Of a stretch of 47,052 bases of DNA, positions 34,303-42,677 are shown piece by piece. Position numbers and translations under genes: made by a program. Source of the DNA: Candidatus Sigynarchaeota archaeon (GTDB lineage Archaea > Asgardarchaeota > Lokiarchaeia > Sigynarchaeales > Sigynarchaeaceae); assembly GCA_030587525.1 (NCBI GenBank), contig JAUQYW010000347.1:1-47052 (forward strand), written 5' to 3'. Every line of letters starts with the position of its first letter. Position 1 is the first letter of the stretch. Under the pieces are notes generated by a model. It saw nothing but the letters and a program-made list of their open reading frames with translations. It had not been told where the DNA came from and made no database searches.

Positions 34303-35949
34303 TCAATATCGCCCAGAGAAAATCTGGTCCTTGACTTCTTCCATGTCAAGCGTGTCTTGACGCTCGATGCCGATGTTCCACGTCTTGCATACATTGTAAG
34401 CCGTATCCGAGATGCAGGCAATGTCGCTGCGGTCGAGGAGATCGAGCTTGAACTTGCGGACGCCGGCGAGCAATTGCTTGAGGCCGGTGCCGAGCCGGTT
34501 GGAGAAATAGGTGTACACACCGATTGCCCCGCCGCAGATTTGCTTGTCGGGATATTTCCGCTTGAGATCCTCGGCACACACGAATGCCTCCTCCATCGTG
34601 AGCGTGTCGGGGTCCTTGGCCTTCTCGAAGCCAAGGGATTCGAGCATGGCTTTCGTGACCGACTTCTCCTTGATCGCCTTTTCGACAAAAGTACCCTTCA
34701 TTGCTGCGGTGATGGGGGCTCTTGCCATAGCCATGCACGTCACGTATGGTGCACCCATGGCGATGGCCTTGAACATGTGGGTCTCGTTTGCAAGACCACC
34801 TGCAATGGCGATCGTCGGTATCTTGGCACTCGGGGTCTTCTTCTTGATCATGTCGAAGCATCCGGTGACCATGGCTTCCAAGTAGACGGTCGGGATGCTG
34901 CCCTCGTTCATCATCGTGACGGGGGACATGCCGGTACCGCCGCCCGCGCCGTCGAACGTCATGCCGTCGACTTTACCTTCAACACCTAAGCGCAAGATCC
35001 ATGCCGTCGCCGAAGGTCGATACGCACCGGTCTTGATAAAAACATTCTTGATGCCCATATTCTTGACCTTGTCAAGATTTTCGAGGAAGCTTTCGGTGCT
35101 CGTGATGCCCACGCGGCTGTGGCGCTCGAAGTCGGGGATAAGCCCTTGCTTGTACTCCTCGATCACGTCGGGATTGAACGGGTCCGGGATGACCAGGTAT
35201 CCCCGCTTGGCGAGGAGCTGCGCGCGCTCGAGCGATTCGAGGCGGACCTCACCACCGATAGCCTTGGCACCTTGGCCGAACTTCTCTTCGAGGGACGTGA
35301 TATCGAGCTTGCTGGTAACGTATTCAAAAACGCCCAGGCGGGTGTCTTCCACGTTGCGCTGGACGATGATGTCGCCGTGCTCGCCGTCCCAATATTCGCG
35401 ATACGATTGCACCCTGAATTTCATGTCCTCGGTATCGATGACGCGGGGATATTTCCCGCCTTCCTCGAACTTGGCATCTGTGTCCATGCCACAAACGTTT
35501 TCACCAACCGTTAACGAAACACCAGACAAAGCCGCGCCATAGGCCAAGCCCTTCCAGTTCCGCTTCGCCACGTATGTCGAGCCCAAGCCGGCGATGACGA
35601 TGGGCAATTTCTGGGGAATGTTGCCCCAATGCGTGGAAATGTCAGCGTTGGGAAAAATCGTCTTGTCCATATCGGGCTCGATGCCCTTTGCCCCGCGGAC
35701 CTCGAACTGGATCTGGAAATCCCCGAAGCTCAGGCCAAAGTCCTTGGGGGTCCCCGCTGTCGAATTTCCGAAGTATTCTCGGAGCGGATACAGCGTTTCC
35801 CGACCGCGAAGTGCAGATTTACTCACTTCGCAAAAGACGGGGCAATCTGCTATGCAGATGGGACATAGGCCTGATTCGCACGAATCTTCTACCCGTGTTC
35901 GGGTTCCGATGATGCTGTTCCTGTGCGTCACAAGGTTGAATTTTGTCAT
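34303..35949 (-). CDS. Archaeal-type glutamate synthase domain protein (FMN, Fe-S), GltB-like
   Basis: A 548-residue flavoenzyme matching the central FMN-binding synthase domain of glutamate synthase, which makes glutamate from 2-oxoglutarate and ammonia. In archaea this domain occurs as a separate protein. The FMN/substrate barrel shows FDGAGGGTGMSP and IPTIAIAGGLANE. The N-terminal 40 residues carry CESGLCPICIADCPVFCEV, a Cys pattern fit for an Fe-S cluster. Close relatives include methylamine-glutamate N-methyltransferase subunits, so another amine-transferring role is possible. ATG 35949 has GTGAG upstream. No amidotransferase or NADPH-binding subunit lies beside it; these may be elsewhere or replaced by ferredoxin. 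Upstream lies the AT-rich repeat region. Confidence 0.87.
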   Translation of the reverse strand: MTKFNLVTHRNSIIGTRTRVEDSCESGLCPICIADCPVFCEVSKSALRGRETLYPLREYFGNSTAGTPKDFGLSFGDFQIQFEVRGAKGIEPDMDKTIFPNADISTHWGNIPQKLPIVIAGLGSTYVAKRNWKGLAYGAALSGVSLTVGENVCGMDTDAKFEEGGKYPRVIDTEDMKFRVQSYREYWDGEHGDIIVQRNVEDTRLGVFEYVTSKLDITSLEEKFGQGAKAIGGEVRLESLERAQLLAKRGYLVIPDPFNPDVIEEYKQGLIPDFERHSRVGITSTESFLENLDKVKNMGIKNVFIKTGAYRPSATAWILRLGVEGKVDGMTFDGAGGGTGMSPVTMMNEGSIPTVYLEAMVTGCFDMIKKKTPSAKIPTIAIAGGLANETHMFKAIAMGAPYVTCMAMARAPITAAMKGTFVEKAIKEKSVTKAMLESLGFEKAKDPDTLTMEEAFVCAEDLKRKYPDKQICGGAIGVYTYFSNRLGTGLKQLLAGVRKFKLDLLDRSDIACISDTAYNVCKTWNIGIERQDTLDMEEVKDQIFSGRY

Positions 35950-36048
35950 ATAGTCTCACGTTTTTTTGTAAGGAAAAAGAATTAACCGTTTACATCTTGT
36001 ATTTTTTTTCAACGAATTTACTCTATTTGTTAACCGGCTTAACCAAAC

Positions 36049-36190
36049 AGCGGATTTCCGAATTGTAATTGCCGGTTCTCAATATTTTAAAAAACCAGCA
36101 CAAACATTTCGATTCCGTTGTAAGTAACGTAAAATAATTATTAGATGCCTTACAAAATGTTACCCTAAAAAATGTCGATCCGAGTATATA
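36049..36190. repeat. Tandem repeat, copy 1
   Basis: It starts at AGCGGATTTCCGAATTGTAA and ends at a TATATA run. Copy 2 begins 238 bases downstream, and I estimate about 80 percent identity by eye. Best-conserved blocks are the first 20 bases, the CTCAATATTTT-AAAAACCAGCA block, and TTAGATGCCTTACAAAATGT. Small indels differ between copies, so reading frames are not preserved. Confidence 0.75.
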
Positions 36191-36286
36191 AATCGATCTA
36201 ATAGCTTTCAAAAATTCACAAATAAATTACCATTGTAGTCAGATTTCATAAGCTGATGAACCATCTGTTTAGAAGAAATAACAATC

Positions 36287-36424
36287 AGCGAATTTCCGAA
36301 TTGTAAATGCCAGCTCTCAATATTTAAAAAACCAGCATAGACATTTCGAATCCAATGCAATTTGGAATACCTATTAGATGCCTTACAAAATGTAACTCTA
36401 AAAAATGTCAATCTGATTATATAT
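36287..36424. repeat. Tandem repeat, copy 2
   Basis: The second copy of the element, starting AGCGAATTTCCGAATTGTAA and also ending in TATATA. Read on the minus strand, each copy has its TATATA box at the upstream end, which would suit two copies of a small RNA gene or promoter cassette; no further copy was noticed elsewhere in the window. Confidence 0.75.
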
Positions 36425-36556
36425 ATTAATGAACAATATGCAGTATTATGAAAAAGTATTGAAAAAAAAATGTGACGATATTGAAAGCACCGCTTGTAGG
36501 ATGAATCAACAATAATATCTTACAGTATCTTAATTTATTCATTATTCTCTCGTAGA

Positions 36557-37798
36557 ATGATTCCCATGGTCATCGCAAAAAGCAAGGCCTTGATTCACGA
36601 ATACATCGGGCAATTCCTCGTCATAAGCTTGATGATCGGTGCATATGTGTATAATATCGGATTTATCCAGTTAGGAATTCCAAACTTGGGCAAGATCAAG
36701 CTGGGTATCGACCCGAATATCATGGGCTTCTACATGGCTCTGCTTGCCATCATCACGGCATCCATTGCGGTAATATGGGGTTATCACTTGAACAAGAAGA
36801 ATTTGAGCGTGCTGAAAAAAATCGATCTAACCCTCGTGGCAACATTTTTGCAGCTTTTGTTAACCATCTGGGCAGGACTCATGATGGACCCCTGGCAATT
36901 ACCCGAGTGGATCGTCCTCACCAGCGTCGTGCTTGGCCTCGCCATCCCCGTTTCTTTTTCCTTGATGTTCGATGTGATACCACGAAAAAACCGAGGTCTA
37001 GTCGCAGGACTCATCGCGGGGCTCGCGTTCTTTCTAGCTAACACGTCCCCTTTCCCGTGGACGATCGATGGCTTCGTGCAAGAATCATTAGTCTCGATGA
37101 TTCCGGGATTGCTCGTGTTCGCGTTGATACGGCTGTTCGGTAAAATGCCGAGCTGCTTTCCAAAACACACGGATATTGAAGCTCACGAGGGCCGGTTTGC
37201 AAGCCACAACATCATCTTGGTACTCGTGCTCATGTTCACGATATTTTTCGTGGATAGTCTCGGATTCTTGCGCATCATCGCTGAGCCGGCCATTTACAAC
37301 CAGACGTGGCACTCGTCCATCGAAACGCGTGGCATTCTTGCCGTCGTGCACTTGATAACGGGCATCGGTGCAGGCTTCTTGTATGCAAGAAAAAATGAAT
37401 GGACGACAGGAATCCTTGCTTTACTATTATTGATGATAGCAGATGCGTTCTTCTTGCTCGAAACGAGCTTGATGCCAAGCACGACAATTCTCCTCATCGC
37501 TTCCGTGTATTGCTCCGCGGTGTCTACCTACACCGCAATCAATTTTGCAATCTGGGCAGATATTTCGAACAAAGACAATGCCGTGAAAAACGCAGCGCTC
37601 GGGATTGGCATTGGTGGATGGCTCTCCACCTTCCTCAGCACGATGGTCGCGGAAATCCTCCAGCCCGTGGTGAGTTTCCAAGCCCACTTGATCTTCCCCA
37701 TCACGATCGCAGCCGTGGGAATCGGGGCTTTCTTCCTCATTGCCGTGATACATCGACAACAAAATAGGGAATCCCCCCGAACAAAATCGCCGGAGTAG
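36557..37798 (+). CDS. MFS-like membrane transporter (413 aa)
   Basis: A polytopic protein of about 12 hydrophobic segments in two halves, with a loop EAHEGRFASHN near the middle. The overall pattern fits the major facilitator superfamily, but the classic motif between helices 2 and 3 is weak (YHLNKKNLSVLKK), so family membership is less certain than for the gene at 17533. A conserved-looking DVIPRKNRGLVAGLIAG resembles the second-half or helix 4-5 MFS loop. The C-terminus is basic (RESPRTKSPE). ATG 36557 is used; ATG 36566 is possible. The zinc-ribbon gene follows six bases after its stop. Substrate unknown. Confidence 0.75.
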   Translation: MIPMVIAKSKALIHEYIGQFLVISLMIGAYVYNIGFIQLGIPNLGKIKLGIDPNIMGFYMALLAIITASIAVIWGYHLNKKNLSVLKKIDLTLVATFLQLLLTIWAGLMMDPWQLPEWIVLTSVVLGLAIPVSFSLMFDVIPRKNRGLVAGLIAGLAFFLANTSPFPWTIDGFVQESLVSMIPGLLVFALIRLFGKMPSCFPKHTDIEAHEGRFASHNIILVLVLMFTIFFVDSLGFLRIIAEPAIYNQTWHSSIETRGILAVVHLITGIGAGFLYARKNEWTTGILALLLLMIADAFFLLETSLMPSTTILLIASVYCSAVSTYTAINFAIWADISNKDNAVKNAALGIGIGGWLSTFLSTMVAEILQPVVSFQAHLIFPITIAAVGIGAFFLIAVIHRQQNRESPRTKSPE

Positions 37799-37804
37799 AA
37801 TCAA

Positions 37805-37942
37805 ATGATTTGTCCGAGATGCCAGAATACACGACACGTGCTCGTGCGAATGAAGACCGTTAAGCGCAAAGGTGGATTTCACAAGCATACAAAATGGATG
37901 TGTCCCGAATGTGGTTTCGTGCGTATGGAAGATAATGGTTGA
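37805..37942 (+). CDS. Small zinc-ribbon protein (45 aa)
   Basis: A short gene reading MICPRCQNTRHVLVR at the start and WMCPECGFVRMEDNG at the end. The two CxxC pairs (CPRC and CPEC) with a basic stretch between them form a complete zinc ribbon. It begins six bases after the MFS-like stop, with GGAG near the end of that gene as ribosome-binding site, so it is probably co-translated. Mini zinc ribbons are common in archaea and usually bind nucleic acid or ribosome-linked partners; no specific role is claimed. Confidence 0.7.
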   Translation: MICPRCQNTRHVLVRMKTVKRKGGFHKHTKWMCPECGFVRMEDNG

Positions 37943-37977
37943 AATAATGGAAAAAAAATGATTTTATAACGAGCTGT

Positions 37978-39270
37978 TTATTTTTTCTCGGCGTCCTTTA
38001 CATCCTTTTTTTCAGTCACGATCGCCGGTTCCTCGGGTTTACCGATTTTTTCCATGAGTTGGTCGGTCGTAAGTCCGGCGCGTATGAAGGACGGAATGTT
38101 TGAGAAATGCGCGTTAACCATAGGTCCCAATTTTTCAAGACTGAATTTTTGGGCGATCTTATCGACTTGAATCTCTACCGGGAAACCATCCTTGTCATAT
38201 AGATCGTTTTTATACAGCTGTACGAATTCCTGGGAGAACTTTCCGAGAGCGGTCTTCAAATCGACCGAGGATTTCGATGCGAGCAGGGCTATGTTGACCG
38301 GGGAATATTGCATCTCGGTGAGTAGAATACCTTTCCGCATCCGGATTTCCTGGATAGAGCCTGCCCCTACGTCCTTGAGGGTTTCCTTCGCAAATGATCC
38401 GATGGCAGATAACAATCCCGCGGTCATGATCGCGTTAACTTCGTGTTCAGACCATGCTTTCTCGTAGTAAGGTGTACCCGACTTTGACGAGATGAAGAGT
38501 CGATACACTTTGTAGGGTAAGAGGTGAAGGATCATCGGCTGCTTATAGATCACGATGGTTGAGATGAACACACTCAATAATAAAGCGATGTATATCAACA
38601 AGCTGACGATTGTTGCTAAGTCTTCTACGGCACCTAGCAAATTGAAATCAATTACAATCATGAGACCCGATGTCACGAGAAGCATAATACCCGACACGAT
38701 CATTGCACGTGCATACCCTTTTAATTCAGTTGGGGCGGCACGATACGTGAGGATGCCCCAATAGAGGTACGAGATGGCAAAAAGGGCCGTAGCGCCTTCA
38801 CCTAATGCATTAAAGATTGCCTCGCTTGGAATAACGACATTGTAAACTAATTCTCCACCTTCCATGGTAGGAGGCCAGGGTGATATCGTTATGAGGTTTT
38901 CAGGTCGCCATTGCCAAATCACCATCGCAACTGTTAGACCGATTCCAAGGCTTATTTTTTTCCATCCGAGCCCGTCTTGCTGCACGTAATCAAGAAATGC
39001 CATCCAGAACAAGAATTGCATCGAAAACAAGATCGAATATTCGAACTTGAACAAAAAGATGGCCACCTCCCGATCACCCAAGTACATGGCTTCAATGGTG
39101 CCAATTACATCGACCAAGAAATATGCAGCGTTAAAAATCCAGGTTAGTAGGAAGAATAATAACACCTTTCCCTTGTTCTTTAAAAGCATCCGGGCAGCGA
39201 TGATCACTGCTATCAAGAATGCGATAAATGCCACGATAAAAAGGTATATTCCAGATTCATTGACTATCAC
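37978..39270 (-). CDS. 7-8 TM membrane protein with longin/roadblock-like cytoplasmic domain (430 aa)
   Basis: Residues 1-250 contain seven or eight membrane helices (for example YLFIVAFIAFLIAVIIAARM), similar in layout to the sensor part of some archaeal 7TM receptors. Residues 255-400 form a soluble domain beginning YRLFISSKSGTPYYE, then a helix (AIMTAGLLSAIGSFAKETL), strands and a last helix (KTALGKFSQEFVQLYKNDL). This alternation resembles longin/roadblock-type domains that bind small GTPases, which are frequent in Asgard archaea. The assignment is by pattern, not by alignment. A charged tail ends DVKDAEKK. A receptor that talks to a Ras-like GTPase is a tempting but unproven reading. It is divergent from the GGR-family gene. 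Confidence 0.7.
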   Translation of the reverse strand: MIVNESGIYLFIVAFIAFLIAVIIAARMLLKNKGKVLLFFLLTWIFNAAYFLVDVIGTIEAMYLGDREVAIFLFKFEYSILFSMQFLFWMAFLDYVQQDGLGWKKISLGIGLTVAMVIWQWRPENLITISPWPPTMEGGELVYNVVIPSEAIFNALGEGATALFAISYLYWGILTYRAAPTELKGYARAMIVSGIMLLVTSGLMIVIDFNLLGAVEDLATIVSLLIYIALLLSVFISTIVIYKQPMILHLLPYKVYRLFISSKSGTPYYEKAWSEHEVNAIMTAGLLSAIGSFAKETLKDVGAGSIQEIRMRKGILLTEMQYSPVNIALLASKSSVDLKTALGKFSQEFVQLYKNDLYDKDGFPVEIQVDKIAQKFSLEKLGPMVNAHFSNIPSFIRAGLTTDQLMEKIGKPEEPAIVTEKKDVKDAEKK

Positions 39271-39447
39271 AGTGGTTTCTCACCTATTATTCAATCAAGG
39301 AAGTTCTAATCAGCAATCTATAATCAATACGCCAGTAATTTCGTTTTAGACTTTATCAAGTTTTACGAGGATATTACTTTCTCGCCAAGTTTAATATTTT
39401 TTTGGCCATTCTCGAACTCAAATACTACTGTTATTTATAATTCTAAT

Positions 39448-39487
39448 AATCTTGGACAATCCCTCAAGATTGCCCAAGATTGGCAAT
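39448..39487. promoter_or_regulatory. Cluster of CAAGATT elements upstream of the GGR-family gene
   Basis: AATCTTG (39448-39454) is the inverse of CAAGATT, which occurs twice as CAAGATTG at 39465-39472 and 39475-39482, ten bases (about one helical turn) apart. ATTGCC (39469-39474) and GGCAAT (39482-39487) form an additional inverted pair. A TATA-like TTATTTATAATT lies just upstream (about 39431-39442), so a protein bound here would cover the start of transcription. Confidence 0.5.
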
Positions 39488-39541
39488 TTATGTTCCAGAA
39501 AATAAATGAAATTAAAAACCTTAAGAGTGGAAATGATTTGT

Positions 39542-40660
39542 ATGGATAATCCAGATTTTGATGTAATTATCGTCGGTGGTGGGCCGGCTGGGGCAACGTT
39601 AGCATACTTCTTGATGAAATACGTAGATGAGCAAGGCGTCGGAAAGGAATCATTGTCCCGGATAAAGGTGATGCTCGTCGAACGACACGACGGGAAAGAG
39701 TATGACAGTTATCATCACAAGTGCGGCGAAGGAATAAGTAAAAAAGGATTGGATATCATTAAACCACGCGCCTCGATTGTTCGGGAGATACATGAAGGTA
39801 TCGAGCACTGGGGTAACGCTCCTGATTCCAAGATTACCTTCAACCTCTTTATTATTGACCGGTCTGCGACGTTTAGATCGATGCTCGATGATTTTATTGC
39901 TCGCGGCGGGGGCATCACGAGAGACGTTTTCCTTGCTGCAACCAAGCATCCAGAGGGAAATGTCTTAGTAAAACTCGAATCGGGAAGGACTGTCACTTGC
40001 CGGTTGCTCGTCGGTGCAGATGGTCCGAACTCGCGAGTCCGCAAGGTATGTGGGTTCGGTAGCGCGAAATTGACCACGGTCGAACAATACCTCATTCCTT
40101 GCAAGGAAAATATGACGTTCATTGAGATGTGGTACGATAAGAAATATAAGGGTGTATACAAGTACCGATTTCCTGCGGAAAATGGACGCGCAAAAATAGG
40201 TTACATTCATGGCACGGAAGAATATAAAGAAGAAATCATCGCGATCCAAGCACGGCCAGTCGCGTGGGGCGGACTCGAAACATATTATAAAGACGGCGTG
40301 GTATTAATTGGCGACGCGGCAGCACAATGCAATCCCATCACGGGGGGAGGCATGCGTGTCGCATTCGTTGCAGCGAAAAAACTCGCATCTTCACTAGCAA
40401 GTGTGTCCGTGATCGAACAAGGCGAGAAAAGGTCAGCCGCGTTCAAGAACGCAGCATCTTTATTTTCACACGAATGGAAAAAAACACCCTATGAATCGGG
40501 AAAATATATCCGCGCGCACGAAGCATTCGAGAACATGACAACCGCAGAACTGGAATCGTTCTCGGAACCTTTGCGCAAGAACCCGCTTTCTATCATCTTG
40601 AAAGCAAAGTGGTGGTGGCTCTACAGGGCATTCATAAATTCAGACAAATATGCGTGGTAA
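39542..40660 (+). CDS. Geranylgeranyl reductase-family FAD oxidoreductase
   Basis: A flavoprotein of the geranylgeranyl reductase family. In archaea such enzymes saturate the isoprenoid chains of membrane lipids; other members act on chlorophyll or other prenyl groups. The FAD dinucleotide motif VIIVGGGPAGATLAY opens the protein, HHKCGEGISKKG is a family Cys motif, LLVGADGPNS is the second FAD motif, and VLIGDAAAQCNPITGGGM the third. From ATG 39542 it is 372 residues; ATG 39506 or 39533 would add 12 or 3. A regulatory element cluster lies upstream (39448-39487). It converges with no gap on a membrane protein gene. The exact lipid or quinone substrate is not readable. Confidence 0.87.
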   Translation: MDNPDFDVIIVGGGPAGATLAYFLMKYVDEQGVGKESLSRIKVMLVERHDGKEYDSYHHKCGEGISKKGLDIIKPRASIVREIHEGIEHWGNAPDSKITFNLFIIDRSATFRSMLDDFIARGGGITRDVFLAATKHPEGNVLVKLESGRTVTCRLLVGADGPNSRVRKVCGFGSAKLTTVEQYLIPCKENMTFIEMWYDKKYKGVYKYRFPAENGRAKIGYIHGTEEYKEEIIAIQARPVAWGGLETYYKDGVVLIGDAAAQCNPITGGGMRVAFVAAKKLASSLASVSVIEQGEKRSAAFKNAASLFSHEWKKTPYESGKYIRAHEAFENMTTAELESFSEPLRKNPLSIILKAKWWWLYRAFINSDKYAW

Positions 40661-41284
40661 TTATTCATTCGGGGGATTGCGTGATTTTTGTACTTTTTTG
40701 ATATAGGAGTATGCCGTGATTTCGTACGTGATGTCGAAAAGCAGCCACGCAATGGCGTGGAACCAGAGGACGAAGGAAAAAACGAATGCCATGATCACGG
40801 CCATGATCTTCATAAATAGGCGGCGATCCCCGATCTTCTTGATGATTCCTTTCTTTTTTGCGGAGAAGTCGTGGAATAGTTCGTCAAGCACAGACATGAC
40901 GAAGACGATAATGAATACAATAACTACCTCGATGAAATTGGCAATCAGCGCGACGGCGGCCATGACAAGAATGTTCAGGAACGAGATATAGGCACCGAGC
41001 ACGATCATTATAAAAATTACCCAGAGCTTGCTATCAATTTTCTTCGTCACTATCATACCAAGGATCAAGGCTAACGCGCAACCGCCCGTGAATGAGTCGG
41101 CGGCCATGAAAAAACCAACAGTGATGCCCGCAAATGCCATCACAGACCACATCAAGACGGTCTTGACGATCCGGCCCTCATCTACAATCTGATCGATATA
41201 TTTCAGCGAAAATCCTACAAAGACCCAAAGAAGTATCAAAAACACGATTCCAAATGGACCGAGGATTTCCCAGATCATATACAA
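40661..41284 (-). CDS. Membrane protein (207 aa), function unknown
   Basis: A protein of about five or six hydrophobic helices, such as FGIVFLILLWVFVGFSL and MVIAVIMAFVFSFVLWFHAIA (given approximately), with a charged central loop DELFHDFSAKKKGIIKKIGD that should be cytoplasmic. No family is recognised. Its stop directly abuts the stop of the GGR-family gene. A long hairpin-forming sequence (41297-41324) sits just upstream of its start, in the region shared with the divergent radical SAM gene. Confidence 0.7.
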   Translation of the reverse strand: MYMIWEILGPFGIVFLILLWVFVGFSLKYIDQIVDEGRIVKTVLMWSVMAFAGITVGFFMAADSFTGGCALALILGMIVTKKIDSKLWVIFIMIVLGAYISFLNILVMAAVALIANFIEVVIVFIIVFVMSVLDELFHDFSAKKKGIIKKIGDRRLFMKIMAVIMAFVFSFVLWFHAIAWLLFDITYEITAYSYIKKVQKSRNPPNE

Positions 41285-41296
41285 AAAAGCTTGGTT

Positions 41297-41324
41297 GAGA
41301 GAAAAAAAAGTTTCTTTTTCTCTC
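41297..41324. promoter_or_regulatory. 10-bp stem-loop upstream of a membrane protein gene
   Basis: GAGAGAAAAA (41297-41306) and TTTTTCTCTC (41315-41324) are perfectly complementary around an 8-base loop, and the flanking AAAAGC and GCTTTT could extend the stem across an internal loop. It begins 13 bases upstream of the minus-strand start at 41284, so it may be in a leader RNA. Confidence 0.45.
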
Positions 41325-41383
41325 TTGCTTTTCGATCAAGGACATATAACGGGTTTCTTTTTTTAAGGGGATTTTTGTTGAAC

Positions 41384-41400
41384 CACTTTTTTAAAAAGTG
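41384..41400. promoter_or_regulatory. 17-bp palindrome upstream of the first radical SAM gene
   Basis: CACTTTTTTAAAAAGTG has perfect 8-bp arms around one central T. It lies about 55 bases upstream of ATG 41455 and just before a TATA-like GAATATAG (about 41434-41441). A related CACTTT...AAAGTG pair (45599-45604 and 45621-45626) lies upstream of the B12-type radical SAM gene. Confidence 0.45.
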
Positions 41401-41454
41401 TACAGCACAAATGCTTTTCAGTATTCTTGATTTGAATATAGTTGGGTTGTTTGC

Positions 41455-42585
41455 ATGATAGCAATGTGGGAATTAACGCAAAAGTGCCAGTTACACTGTA
41501 GGTACTGCTATGCTTCAAGTACGAGCACTTCTCCTCTTAAAGAACTAAGCATTGACGAAATCGAAAATCTTCTCTTCCCACAATTCGAAGAAATCGGTGT
41601 TAATGCACTTTGTTTGACGGGAGGAGAACCTTTGATGCGATACAATGATCTCCTTCGTGTCCTCGAAATTTGCAACTCAAAACGATTTCCGGCAGTTAAC
41701 ATCGCAACGAATGGAGTTCTCCTCACTGAAGAAAAACTCGATGCAATTTTAAAGGCGACGCGAAAGATAGGTGACCTTATAATCGCATTACCCCTTGATA
41801 CCTTGAACCCAGGGCTCTATAATGAAATTCGTCCAGGCCCGGTGAACGCGTTTGAAAGAGTCATGCGAGCATATGAAATCTGCAAGAAAAAAAAGGTTTG
41901 GGTTTCCTTAGAAGCGGTCATCACTCAAAAAAACTACGACGAATATAAAAAGCTCAGCAATTTTGCAAAAGGATACAAGTATGGCTTCTCAGAACATTAC
42001 ACGATCTTCAGGGAAGGAAGGGCTCAGGATAAAGACAGTCAGGATTTATTCCTCACGGAAAAGCAGTTGCGAGAATTTGACCAGTACCAGCTTGAGTCAG
42101 TTGGATGCCCAGCTGTATATTGGGACGTTATGCCCTTCATTGCCGATCCTGAGCGTTGGCAGAAGGTTAAAAAACTTGCCCAGCAGATGTTTTTTTCCGA
42201 GGGGTGTCCCAGTATAAGAGAATACTTTAATATCGATGCAGCGGGGACGGTAATGCCGTGTTCATTTTTAAGAACCTCTCTCGGAAATATACGCGAGACC
42301 ACGATCAGTAAGATGTTCAACACCCATGAACTTGCTATTAGCATAAAAGAGCGACGAGCAAAAGGTAAATGCTCATGCTGTAAATATGCCCAAACGTGTG
42401 GTGGATGCCGAGCACGGGCGTTTACAGAAACGGGCGATCCAATGGGTGAAGTACCTTCTTGCCAAGCAACATCAGAAGGACATCCATTGGAAGCACTCTT
42501 TACAAAGAACGTGTTAGCTTCTGTCCAAAGGATGAAGCTACTTCTTGGATTAAGAGGATTCTTTCGCCGTCTTAAAGGGAATTAA
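41455..42585 (+). CDS. Radical SAM/SPASM-domain protein 1 (376 aa)
   Basis: A radical SAM enzyme with the cluster motif CQLHCRYC at Cys11, Cys15 and Cys18, and TGGEP for SAM binding. The C-terminal third has the SPASM Cys set: AAGTVMPCSF, then CSCCKYAQTCGGCRARAF and a last Cys in PSCQA, which usually bind auxiliary Fe-S clusters. Family members modify peptides (PqqE, sulfatase-maturing enzymes, heme-pathway AhbC/AhbD). The very short N-terminal stretch before the motif, with the TATA-like box about 20 bases before ATG 41455, suggests a leaderless mRNA. Codon use is AT-rich compared with the left half of the window. It converges on a second SPASM enzyme. No precursor peptide is recognised. Confidence 0.9.
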   Translation: MIAMWELTQKCQLHCRYCYASSTSTSPLKELSIDEIENLLFPQFEEIGVNALCLTGGEPLMRYNDLLRVLEICNSKRFPAVNIATNGVLLTEEKLDAILKATRKIGDLIIALPLDTLNPGLYNEIRPGPVNAFERVMRAYEICKKKKVWVSLEAVITQKNYDEYKKLSNFAKGYKYGFSEHYTIFREGRAQDKDSQDLFLTEKQLREFDQYQLESVGCPAVYWDVMPFIADPERWQKVKKLAQQMFFSEGCPSIREYFNIDAAGTVMPCSFLRTSLGNIRETTISKMFNTHELAISIKERRAKGKCSCCKYAQTCGGCRARAFTETGDPMGEVPSCQATSEGHPLEALFTKNVLASVQRMKLLLGLRGFFRRLKGN

Positions 42586-42600
42586 AAGCCTTGTCAATCA

Positions 42601-42620
42601 CCCGCGATTAACGTCGCGGG
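42601..42620. terminator. GC-rich stem-loop between convergent radical SAM genes
   Basis: CCCGCGA-TTAACG-TCGCGGG is a perfect 7-bp GC-rich stem with a 6-base loop, placed between the 3' ends of two convergent genes. There is no clear T-tract on either side, so it is a terminator or transcript-end protector only by position. Confidence 0.55.
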
Positions 42621-42677
42621 CTTGCTTCTGCGATCCAGGATTTTTATAAAGAAAAGGGGATATTTTTTCGAGCCGCT

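Larger units (their letters stand above)
35950..36556. other. AT-rich gene-free region with tandem repeat
   Basis: This 607-base stretch is the longest without a credible gene. It is strongly AT-rich and contains two diverged copies of a ~140-base element (listed separately) and several poly-A and poly-T runs. It separates the divergent glutamate synthase and MFS-like genes, so it must hold both promoters. Two minus-strand open frames here (36023-36211 and 36208-36411) read through the repeats but are not kept in a common frame, and I do not count them as genes. No tRNA-like structure was found. Confidence 0.7.

Noticed and set aside
36023..36411. Two short minus-strand frames across the tandem repeat
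   Set aside because: They share a stretch (FFRVTFCKASN) but then fall out of phase because of small indels, so selection on protein is not supported.
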